A DNA stretch of 33,615 nucleotides from Mariniblastus sp. (GTDB taxonomy: Bacteria; Planctomycetota; Planctomycetia; Pirellulales; Pirellulaceae): positions 1 through 33,615 of the forward strand of contig WTFU01000016.1 in assembly GCA_011523945.1 (NCBI GenBank), read 5' to 3'. A model generated the notes under the pieces. It was not told where the DNA came from, made no database searches, and saw only the letters and a list, made by a program, of their open reading frames with translations. Below are positions 16,680-25,239 of the stretch, in pieces (position 1 is the first letter of the stretch; each line of letters begins with the position of its first letter). The position numbers were made by a program, and so were the translations under genes.

Positions 16680-17651
16680 TTAGGATGAGAGCCCCTTGTA
16701 TATCTTGCGTCCAATGGAGGGGTGATAAACAGTCCATGGACTTGATTTGTTTACATCTTCTTCAATCAACTTTGAAACGCTGTGAATCTTGGCGTCTAAA
16801 TTGTCGAGGTGATGGAGCGTGATTGCTTCGAGAGTCATGGGTAATTTGGGGCTGCCGAATTCGTATTGCCCATGGTGCGAAATGATCATATGGCGGAGTT
16901 GATTTGCAAGTTCGACCGGGAAAGGTTCATCTGCTTGTTTTTCAGTTACTGCGATCATCTCATCAAGCATGGAGACGCCTTGAACGAGGTGCCCAAGTAA
17001 TTGCCCTGCATCGCTATAGCCGAGGTCGGGAGAATACGTGAGTTCTCGGATTTTGCCACTGTCGTGAAGAAAGGCTCCCATGAGTAGGAGGTCGGCATTG
17101 AGTTGAGGGTACCTTGGGGCGACTAGCTGGCAGATTTCCATAAGAGAGAGGATGTGCTCGAGTAGCCCACCGTGATAAGCGTGGTGATTTTTCACGCCCG
17201 CCGGCGCCGTGCGAAGCCCGCTCATAAATGTTTCATCAATGAGGTAGCATTCGGCTAGATTGCGGAGATGAACATTACTCATGCTTCTTAGTAATTCAGA
17301 AACCCGGCCAAGCATGGATTCTAATTTTTGATTGGAAAGCGTGACGAAGTCCGATTCGTCAACTGCAGAATTGTCGACTTTGTCAAACTGCTTGGCAAGA
17401 ATTTGCATGCCTCCGTTATAGAGTTGTGCAGTTCCTTTTACGCGGACAAAATCACCGTTGTCAAAAGCATCGTGATGTTTTTGGCTCGCGTTCCAGAGCA
17501 TCGAAGTCACTGAACCGGTTCGGTCATTCAGGCGGACTTGTAAGTAGAGATTTCCGTTTCGATTAGTCCTGAGTTGCTTTTCAGAGGCTAAGAAGACCTG
17601 TTCAATTGTTTCACCATCAGAAAGTTCGTTCACGAAACGGCGATTGGGCAT
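16680..17651 (-). CDS. YhaM-like 3'-5' exoribonuclease (OB fold plus HD domain)
   Basis: A 323-residue protein from ATG 17651; a TTG five codons upstream is possible but has no better ribosome-binding site. An N-terminal OB fold (about residues 8-92: NLYLQVRLNDRTGSVTSMLW, FVRVKGTAQLYNGGMQI) is followed by an HD domain (about 150-290). Metal-binding residues are seen in HHAYHGGLLEHILSL (H160, H166) and GAFLHDSGK (H196, D197), with MIISHHG and ITLHHLDNLDAKI further on. This is the architecture and length of Bacillus YhaM, an RNA- and DNA-degrading 3'-5' exonuclease (family length about 314). In planctomycetes this family is widespread; activity here is inferred. It is upstream of rnr on the same strand and divergent from proS, with about 240 nt between their start codons. 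Confidence 0.87.
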   Translation of the reverse strand: MPNRRFVNELSDGETIEQVFLASEKQLRTNRNGNLYLQVRLNDRTGSVTSMLWNASQKHHDAFDNGDFVRVKGTAQLYNGGMQILAKQFDKVDNSAVDESDFVTLSNQKLESMLGRVSELLRSMSNVHLRNLAECYLIDETFMSGLRTAPAGVKNHHAYHGGLLEHILSLMEICQLVAPRYPQLNADLLLMGAFLHDSGKIRELTYSPDLGYSDAGQLLGHLVQGVSMLDEMIAVTEKQADEPFPVELANQLRHMIISHHGQYEFGSPKLPMTLEAITLHHLDNLDAKIHSVSKLIEEDVNKSSPWTVYHPSIGRKIYKGLSS

Positions 17652-17810
17652 TTTGGGCTTACTCAATTAAATTTGAGAGAATGGAATGGTGCCCTGGCGG
17701 ATTTGAGCGACCGGACTGAGAATTCTAGGTGCCGTCGCAATTTGCATCAAGAACGGGTTGAGACAAAAGAAACCTGCATCTGGAATACGGTTCGTCGTAG
17801 AGAGTCCCTT

Positions 17811-17837
17811 TTGGCAATGGCTGGCAAAGCGTAGAAT
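17811..17837 (+). promoter_or_regulatory. Putative promoter of proS
   Basis: TTGGCA (17811-17816) and TAGAAT (17832-17837) are 15 nt apart, a little short, about 58 nt before the proS start. The same -10 box occurs before mtnD and near the kinase gene. Possible but weak. Confidence 0.3.
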
Positions 17838-17894
17838 AGGCGTCTTGAGAGACAATTACATCCGCCCTACCCCCGAAATGATTGTTGACTGGAA

Positions 17895-19400
17895 ATGGCT
17901 AAAACTGGAATCTCACCTACTCGTTCAGAGGACTATCCTGGTTGGTATCAGCAAATTGTTCGCGCCGCTGATCTTGCGGAGAATTCACCGGTTCGCGGTT
18001 GCATGGTTATCAAGCCATGGGGCTACGCACTTTGGGAGAATATGCAGGGGGTACTCGATGGGATGTTTAAAGAAACAGGGCACGAAAATGCCTATTTTCC
18101 GCTCTTTATTCCGAAGAGTTTTTTAGAGAAAGAAGCAGAACATGTTGAAGGATTTGCCAAAGAATGTGCAGTCGTAACGCATCACCGATTAGAGCCGGGA
18201 GCTGACGGAGGTTTGGTGCCGGCGGGAAAATTAGAGGAGCCATTGATTGTTCGGCCAACCAGTGAAACGATCATCGGGCATACGTTTGCGAAATGGATCG
18301 AGTCCTATCGTGATTTGCCCTTGAAGATTAATCAGTGGTGTAATGTCGTTCGTTGGGAAATGAGAGTACGCCTGTTCCTGCGGACGGCCGAATTCCTTTG
18401 GCAGGAAGGTCACACGGCACATGCGACCAAGGAGGAGGCGCTTGATGAAACACGCTTGATGCTCGACGTCTATGCGAAATTTGCCGAGGAGTACATGGCA
18501 ATGCCGGTAGTCAAAGGTGAGAAGACGGAGGGGGAGCGATTTCCGGGGGCCGATATGACCCTTTCGATCGAAGCGATGATGCAGGATCGAAAAGCACTTC
18601 AGGCAGGTACGTCTCATTTTTTGGGGCAGAATTTTTCGAAAGCCCAGAGTATTAAATTTCAAAATGCCGAGGGCGGTGAATCATATGCTTGGACGACTTC
18701 CTGGGGAGTCTCGACACGTTTGGTTGGAGCGTTGATCATGACCCATAGTGACGACGATGGGTTGGTGCTGCCGCCACGTTTAGCGCCGAAGCACGTGGTG
18801 ATCTGTCCTGTTATTCGCAAGGAAGAAGAACGCGCCGAGGTGATGGAGTATTGCACATCCCTTGCCAAGGAACTTGGGGATGTTCAGTACGATGGAAAGC
18901 CAGTTGCAGTATTCATCGACGATAGCGACAAACGCGGTGGAGAGAAAAAATGGTTTCACATTAAAAGAGGCGTGCCGATTCGGTTGGAGGTGGGACCTCG
19001 GGATATTAAGAATGACAGCTTATTCGTTGGGCGTCGTGATCAGCCAAAATCATTTGGTATGCCGCGGGTGGAGTTTGTGGAGCGTGTCAGTGAGATCCTT
19101 GAGGAAATGCAACAGGGGCTTTTTGACAAAGCCCTTAAGCTTCGAATGGACAACACTCAACAGATTGGTTCCTTCGAAGAGTTTAAGGCTTTTTTCACTC
19201 CCAAGAATGAAGGGAAGCCAGAAATTCATGGTGGTTTTGCCGAATGTTATTTCGTTGACTGCCCTGAAACGGATGCGATGTTGGTTCCACTCAAGGTCAC
19301 TCCTCGCTGTACGCCAGTGGATCAAGATGCCGAACCTGGTGTTTGTATTTTTACAGGCAAGCCAACGAAGACACGCGGCATATTCGCAAAGTCCTACTAA
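17895..19400 (+). CDS. proS: Prolyl-tRNA synthetase, archaeal/eukaryotic type (ProS type 3)
   Basis: A 501-residue class II synthetase that charges tRNA(Pro). Its length and the lack of an inserted editing domain between motifs 2 and 3 mark it as type 3 and not the E. coli type of about 570 residues. Seen: SPTRSEDYPGWYQQIV at the start, motif 1 around GCMVIKPWGYALWENMQ, EPLIVRPTSETIIGHTFAKW, motif 2 NVVRWEMRVRLFLRTAEFLWQEGHTAH, the GTSHFLGQNFSKAQSIKFQ strand, WGVSTRLVGALIMTHSDDDGLVLPPRLAP as motif 3, then the anticodon-binding domain (about 290-390) and a C-terminal domain ending in SY, as the type 3 enzymes usually end in Tyr. The Cys pair at GVCIFTGKP may mark a zinc-like end domain that has lost ligands. 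ATG 17895 gives the standard start. Confidence 0.96.
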   Translation: MAKTGISPTRSEDYPGWYQQIVRAADLAENSPVRGCMVIKPWGYALWENMQGVLDGMFKETGHENAYFPLFIPKSFLEKEAEHVEGFAKECAVVTHHRLEPGADGGLVPAGKLEEPLIVRPTSETIIGHTFAKWIESYRDLPLKINQWCNVVRWEMRVRLFLRTAEFLWQEGHTAHATKEEALDETRLMLDVYAKFAEEYMAMPVVKGEKTEGERFPGADMTLSIEAMMQDRKALQAGTSHFLGQNFSKAQSIKFQNAEGGESYAWTTSWGVSTRLVGALIMTHSDDDGLVLPPRLAPKHVVICPVIRKEEERAEVMEYCTSLAKELGDVQYDGKPVAVFIDDSDKRGGEKKWFHIKRGVPIRLEVGPRDIKNDSLFVGRRDQPKSFGMPRVEFVERVSEILEEMQQGLFDKALKLRMDNTQQIGSFEEFKAFFTPKNEGKPEIHGGFAECYFVDCPETDAMLVPLKVTPRCTPVDQDAEPGVCIFTGKPTKTRGIFAKSY

Positions 19401-19484
19401 TCTTATCGGTTAACAATAGGCTGTCGATCGTGGTTAACCGATCAGGCCATTGGTGTTTTTTATTCTTTAATCGGTTGGATAGCA

Positions 19485-20030
19485 GTGGGTGAAATTGTAA
19501 AGCATAAACCAGTTCTGTTGATTGCCGCGGTGACCAGTCGTTATTCGGCAGCATTGGATTGGACAATCGAAAAGACCAGAGAAACCTGGGGAGATTTAAC
19601 GCTTCAGAGTCCTGTTTTCGACTTCACCGAAACTGGTTTTTATACCGAGTCGATGGGGACTGATTTAAAGAAGCAATTTATCGCATTTGATCGATTGATC
19701 GATCCAGGCGATCTGCCTCCCAGGAAACATCAGTCTAATCACTGGGAAGAAGAATACGCAGAGTTGGCTCAGGTGGATGAGAGTCGTCCACTCAACATTG
19801 ATCCCGGTTATATCAGCGAAGCCAAATTAGTGCTGGCGACAACCAAGGATCGTGACCATCGTATCTACTTATCGGACGGGATTTTTGCCGAGGTCACCCT
19901 GCACTTTCGCGCGAAGCAATGGACCAGTAGCCGCTGGACTTACCCTGATTATCAGCGGGAGGATTTTCAAGCGTTTTTCACTAAGTGTCGAAATTTACTT
20001 CGTGAACGAATAAAGAAAATGCCACGCTGA
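19485..20030 (+). CDS. DUF4416 family protein
   Basis: A 181-residue protein, almost the whole of a DUF4416 domain, whose function is not established. The recognisable features are KPVLLIAAVTSRY near the start, the central FDFTETGFYTESMGTDLKKQF and FDRLIDPGDLPPRKHQSNHWEEEYA segments, NIDPGYISEAKLVLATTKDRDHRIYL and IFAEVTLHFRAKQWTSSRWTYPDY. The conserved aromatic and charged residues suggest an enzyme or ligand-binding protein in the cytoplasm; there is no signal peptide. It starts at GTG 19485, 84 nt after proS, and may be co-transcribed with it. I infer no function from the neighbourhood. Confidence 0.87.
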   Translation: MGEIVKHKPVLLIAAVTSRYSAALDWTIEKTRETWGDLTLQSPVFDFTETGFYTESMGTDLKKQFIAFDRLIDPGDLPPRKHQSNHWEEEYAELAQVDESRPLNIDPGYISEAKLVLATTKDRDHRIYLSDGIFAEVTLHFRAKQWTSSRWTYPDYQREDFQAFFTKCRNLLRERIKKMPR

Positions 20031-20260
20031 GGGTGTCGGTTTATACATTTTTATCAACAGGTGCTTATGGGGATTGCCTGCTATCTTGTTTCGTGATTTC
20101 GAGCACGTTTCTGCGTGCGAATTTGAATCGTTGCCATTTACCCCATCGAGGCGTCCCTGTATCCTTGCGATGGTAGTTTCGGGTGATACCTAATGGGTCA
20201 CGCGTTTTAGTTTCATTCATGTTTTCCTTTGGCGCAGTTTGCCCTGCGAGCGTAGATTCC

Positions 20261-22060
20261 ATGAAATTTGCTTGGATTGCGGGACGTTTTTTTCTGGCCG
20301 GCCTCGGTTTGCTTTTTGCCTTTGTTTCAATTGGTAGCAAGCAACCTGATGCGAATTTGTTTGCCAGCAGATCTTCAAATCGCTTTGATGCTAGCGAAAA
20401 CACCTCTGCCGACGATAAGGCTGCAGATGATTTAGTGAAGGATTGGGGCAAGCCCGAGTTCGTACTTTTCATTTCTGGCCGCCAGCACGGTTACATTGAG
20501 CCCTGCGGCTGCATTACGCTTGCTCGTCAAAAAGGTGGACTGATGCGTCGGCATGCAGTTCAAAAAATGTTGCAGGCGCGTGGTTGGGATGTTGTTTCGA
20601 TCGACGCCGGAAATCAAGTGAGAAGATTTGGGCAACAGCCTTTAATTAAGATTCGAAAGACTTATGAGGCACTCTGTGATCAAATGGGCTACGAATTCAT
20701 TGGGCTTGGCCCAGATGATTTAAAGTTGCCTGCCATTGATTTGGCACAAACCATTGCCAACGTCGATAACGGGGCAAGCCCGTTCACCTGTGCCAACGTT
20801 GACCTGCTTGGAATGACGAATGATCATTTAATTGTCGAGAAGGGTGGCAAGCGAATTGGAATTACGATGGTTCTCGGTGACGAGCATCTAGAATCAATTA
20901 AGCAAGAGCATGTTGAGACACAAACTGCTGCGGCTGGTTTGAAAAAAGTAATTCCCAAAATTGCTGATTGCGACTTCAAAGTGTTGGTTGCATTTACTAG
21001 TTTAGATTCAAGTCGAGAGTTGGCCAACCAATTCCCTGAATTTAATGTTTTAGTCACAGCCGGCGGTGCGGGTGATCCAACTTTGCGACCGGAAATAGTC
21101 ACCGCTGACAATGGGCACCAGACGGCAGTTGTTCAGGTTGGTGTAAAGGGAATGCATGTGGGGCTGATCGGCTATTTTGAGAAAGATGGGAAGTCTCGAA
21201 TTGAGTATGAGCGAGTGGAGCTGACGGATCGTTTTAAAGACTCGGATGATATCAAGACTGTGTTTAAGTCTTATCAGGATGAGCTAAAGACGCTTTGGGA
21301 GACCGGCAATCTCAAGGATATTGTGGAGCGGGACCATCCGAGCGGAAATCAATTTGTTGGGTCGAGTGCCTGTGCCGACTGTCATGATGAAGAATTTGCC
21401 ATTTGGGAAGAGGGTGTCGAGGGAGATGGTGGACCGCACGAAGAAGCGACACGAGATCTCGCACAGAATCCGAATGATGATCGAGTCTGGGTGCAGCGGC
21501 ATTTTGACCCTGAGTGCGTGAGTTGTCATGTGACCGGATGGAATCCGCAAAACTTCTATCCTTACAAGACGGGCTATTCGAAGCTGGCCGACGAAGACCT
21601 TCACGGCAATGGGTGTGAAAATTGTCATGGTCCAGGGTCGGCTCATGTTGCGATCGAGGAATTGGTTGCCAAGGGGCAAGCGGTGGATCCGGAAGAACGG
21701 GTGCAGAAAATTCGAGAGATGTATCTTTCGGTCAGTGAGGCAAGGTTAAACTCCTGCAAGGAGTGCCACGATCTCGATAACAGTCCAGATTTTCTTAAAG
21801 AGGGGGCCTTCGATGATTATTGGGAACAAGTTCAGCACGGGCGCCCCGCGATGGATAAGATTAACGGTCTATTGAAGTCTGTATCGAAGGGCACTCGCCC
21901 TGTCGAAGAGCTTGGTTTAATCGAAGATTGGTTCGCTGATCTTGCAGATCAAGCTCCAGATAAGGTTGCCGAGATTGAAGCGATGCTAAATGCTATCGGT
22001 GAAAATCCGAATGATGCGTTGGAGATTGTGAACCAAACGCTTAAACGGCTCTCTGAGTAG
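20261..22060 (+). CDS. Secreted metallophosphatase-like / four-heme cytochrome c fusion
   Basis: A 599-residue protein from ATG 20261, which gives a clean signal peptide (MKFAWIAGRFFLAGLGLLFAF); frames further upstream would bury it. Residues about 65-345 resemble the UshA/5'-nucleotidase-like metallophosphatase fold as found in planctomycetes (SGRQHGYIEPCGC, ARQKGGLMRRHAV, VVSIDAGNQVRR, YEFIGLGPDDLKLP). The C-terminal part belongs to the cytochrome c554/c-prime class and has four CxxCH heme motifs at C371, C419, C452 and C499. The product is therefore a periplasmic or exported multiheme redox protein. Many phosphatase catalytic residues are hard to see: the usual first DxH reads SGRQH, so catalysis is doubtful and the domain may be structural. 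It stands 230 nt after the DUF4416 gene. The electron partner and substrate are unknown. Confidence 0.83.
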   Translation: MKFAWIAGRFFLAGLGLLFAFVSIGSKQPDANLFASRSSNRFDASENTSADDKAADDLVKDWGKPEFVLFISGRQHGYIEPCGCITLARQKGGLMRRHAVQKMLQARGWDVVSIDAGNQVRRFGQQPLIKIRKTYEALCDQMGYEFIGLGPDDLKLPAIDLAQTIANVDNGASPFTCANVDLLGMTNDHLIVEKGGKRIGITMVLGDEHLESIKQEHVETQTAAAGLKKVIPKIADCDFKVLVAFTSLDSSRELANQFPEFNVLVTAGGAGDPTLRPEIVTADNGHQTAVVQVGVKGMHVGLIGYFEKDGKSRIEYERVELTDRFKDSDDIKTVFKSYQDELKTLWETGNLKDIVERDHPSGNQFVGSSACADCHDEEFAIWEEGVEGDGGPHEEATRDLAQNPNDDRVWVQRHFDPECVSCHVTGWNPQNFYPYKTGYSKLADEDLHGNGCENCHGPGSAHVAIEELVAKGQAVDPEERVQKIREMYLSVSEARLNSCKECHDLDNSPDFLKEGAFDDYWEQVQHGRPAMDKINGLLKSVSKGTRPVEELGLIEDWFADLADQAPDKVAEIEAMLNAIGENPNDALEIVNQTLKRLSE

Positions 22061-22131
22061 AAGTTGGTTTAAATTTTTTCTGGAAAGATGCGAGCGTTCC
22101 AGCGGAATTATCTCTGAAGAAAGATCAAAAC

Positions 22132-22160
22132 TTGACGACCCTTCGGGGGCGGCCTAATCT
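22132..22160 (+). promoter_or_regulatory. Sigma-70-type promoter of the isomerase gene
   Basis: TTGACG (22132-22137) and TAATCT (22155-22160) are exactly 17 nt apart. The predicted transcript starts near 22167, about 27 nt before ATG 22194, which has a TGAGGTC ribosome-binding site. This is the strongest promoter-like site seen. Confidence 0.65.
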
Positions 22161-22193
22161 GAGTGTTAATGATTCCTAAACATTGAGGTCGCA

Positions 22194-23168
<975 letters not shown>

Positions 23169-23427
23169 CCTGATATGCCTTGGTTTTCCCGTTTGTTTTC
23201 GAAACTTAATGGATTGCAGAGGGGTAAAGGTTCTCTTGGAGATTATTGGAATTGCCATTCAGCGTTTTAGAGTTGAGCAACTAAACTGAAGTACTGAAAA
23301 GTAAATTGCACACTGTTTGGGGGCGAAAGAGTAGAATCCCACTAGCGGTATTTTTCTTTGGTCGTCTTCGCGATTAAAGAGCGTGTAAGAAGTGAATGTT
23401 CTCGCTCACCTTCCTTTGTTATTACTA

Positions 23428-25119
23428 ATGCCAGACTCGAAACTACCTACAACTGCACAACCGGTCGATCTGACGGGTCGACAACTGGGGGATTACCAGT
23501 TACTGCGACGGTTGGGCCGTGGTGGAATGGCTGATGTTTATCTGGCTAAGCAAGGATCGCTTCGGCGGAATATCGCACTCAAGATACTGAAGCCGGATCT
23601 TGCAAAAGACGCTTCCTATGTCAAGCGATTTCAGAGGGAAGCACAGGCGGCTGCCAATCTCGTGCAGGCCAATATCGTACAAATCTATGAAGTGGGTGAA
23701 ATACGAGGTTTTCACTTTATTGCTCAAGAGTATGTGCAGGGAAGAAACCTTAAGCAGTATCTTAATCGTTACGGTGCCGTAGAACCGGTGATGGCAGTCA
23801 ATGTTATGCGGCAATGTGCTCTCGCTTTACAAAAAGCGGGTGAGTTGAGTGTCATTCATCGTGATATCAAGCCTGAAAATATTATGCTTTCGACGAAAGG
23901 CGAAGTGAAGATTACGGACTTTGGCTTGGCGCGAATCAACAATAGTGCATCCAAGCAGGCGTTAACCTCTGTTGGAATTACCATGGGGACGCCGCTGTAC
24001 ATGAGTCCCGAGCAGGTCGAAGGAACGGCAATCGATCAACGATCAGATATTTATTCACTTGGAGTTACGGCTTATCACATGCTTGCGGGGCATCCACCCT
24101 TCCAGGGTGACACAGCTTTAGTGATCGCGGTACAACACGTTAAAGATACTGCGGTTCCCCTGAATGATTTGCGTCGGGATATTCCAATCGAGCTCTGTCA
24201 GTTGATCGAAAAAATGATGGCGAAAGATCCATCAGACCGAGTCGATAGTGCGACTCAATTAATCAAGGATTTGAGACGTATCAAAATCGATCTTGATGAA
24301 GATTGGGAGATGATCGTAGAGAAACTTGCAACCTCAGAGCAATACGCGATGGAGAGTTCGATTGGTTGGAGCCAGGCGAAGCTGGAGGCCACCCGTCAAT
24401 TGCAAACGGTGATGAAGGGGAATTTACAGCCATGGTGGCGGAGTGGAGCAACATTTTCTGCATTGCTCTTATTATGCATTCTAGGGACAGTCGGGGGGTG
24501 GGGTGTGGCAACGCAAACAGCCCCGTCTGCTCTATTGAATGTGGAGCAGATTGCTCAAAGCGATGTTCCAAAAATGGAAACCGCGGAACAGCAATACACC
24601 GCAGCACAGATGGCAAGTGATCGTTTTGAAAAATCACTTCAAGAGAAATATTGGCTGGCCGTTGAGCAGAATTTTCCCATCGCGGATGCGCCTGCCAATA
24701 CAAAGAATAAGCGAATTCTGATTATTCGTCGCTCAAAGGAGCGATTGGCCGAGTTTTACATGAAGGACGGCCAGTGGGATAAGGCGTTTGCTATTTTTAA
24801 TGAATTTGTTCAATACGATGAGCTGCTTGGAAAAGAGTTTCGTGACATTGGTTACGCGGGGCAGGCGATTGTCTTTGACGAGATGTCGGTTGAAGGATTT
24901 CAAGGTGGCGAAGAAGAGAGACTAGCTAAAATCAGGACCGCAGTCGGAAACGTTAAAACGACTTCATCACTGAATAGTTTAATGAAATCTCTTTTTGAAA
25001 AGGTCAAAAAGAAAGTCGACCGCAGCCTGGATAGTTTTGAGGGGCTGGGTATTCCCGATGAGATTCAAAACGACTCGTCCCAGTTTTTTCAGTTTTTTAA
25101 GGTGAGTCTATCGTCTTAG
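23428..25119 (+). CDS. Membrane-anchored Hanks-type Ser/Thr protein kinase
   Basis: A 563-residue protein from ATG 23428; a GTG at 23392 is also possible and would add 12 residues, neither start having a strong ribosome-binding site. The kinase domain (about 23-290) is complete: Gly-rich loop GRGGMADVYLA (30-40), Lys52 in IALKIL, Glu71, HRDIKPEN with Asp146 and Asn151, DFG (164-166), GTPLYMSPEQ, and DQRSDIYSLGVTAYHML. It should therefore be active. A single membrane helix lies at about 341-361 (TFSALLLLCILGTVGGWG). The remaining 200 residues are expected outside the cytoplasm and are mostly helical, with AKAFAIFNEFVQYDELLGKEF resembling a tetratricopeptide-like repeat; I do not recognise the fold. 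It is convergent with the M50-HlyD gene, 120 nt apart end to end. A -10-like TAGAAT lies at 23332-23337. Confidence 0.93.
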   Translation: MPDSKLPTTAQPVDLTGRQLGDYQLLRRLGRGGMADVYLAKQGSLRRNIALKILKPDLAKDASYVKRFQREAQAAANLVQANIVQIYEVGEIRGFHFIAQEYVQGRNLKQYLNRYGAVEPVMAVNVMRQCALALQKAGELSVIHRDIKPENIMLSTKGEVKITDFGLARINNSASKQALTSVGITMGTPLYMSPEQVEGTAIDQRSDIYSLGVTAYHMLAGHPPFQGDTALVIAVQHVKDTAVPLNDLRRDIPIELCQLIEKMMAKDPSDRVDSATQLIKDLRRIKIDLDEDWEMIVEKLATSEQYAMESSIGWSQAKLEATRQLQTVMKGNLQPWWRSGATFSALLLLCILGTVGGWGVATQTAPSALLNVEQIAQSDVPKMETAEQQYTAAQMASDRFEKSLQEKYWLAVEQNFPIADAPANTKNKRILIIRRSKERLAEFYMKDGQWDKAFAIFNEFVQYDELLGKEFRDIGYAGQAIVFDEMSVEGFQGGEEERLAKIRTAVGNVKTTSSLNSLMKSLFEKVKKKVDRSLDSFEGLGIPDEIQNDSSQFFQFFKVSLSS

Positions 25120-25239
25120 CGGGTTCAAGGGCGAGCCTGTCGTGGGAGCTGGCTTTCGTTTCAGTTGGCTTTTCTCTATTGCCTTGCTTTCTTTATCCAA
25201 CGAAACAACTTGCAGTAACGGTTGAAGATTGGCCTTCCG

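Noticed and set aside
16496..16714. Minus-strand frame of 72 codons between rnr and the yhaM-like gene
   Set aside because: It contains the perfect hairpin, overlaps the yhaM-like end, and matches nothing.
17667..17894. tRNA or small RNA in the yhaM-like/proS gap
   Set aside because: No cloverleaf or conserved T-loop sequence could be found; only a weak promoter.
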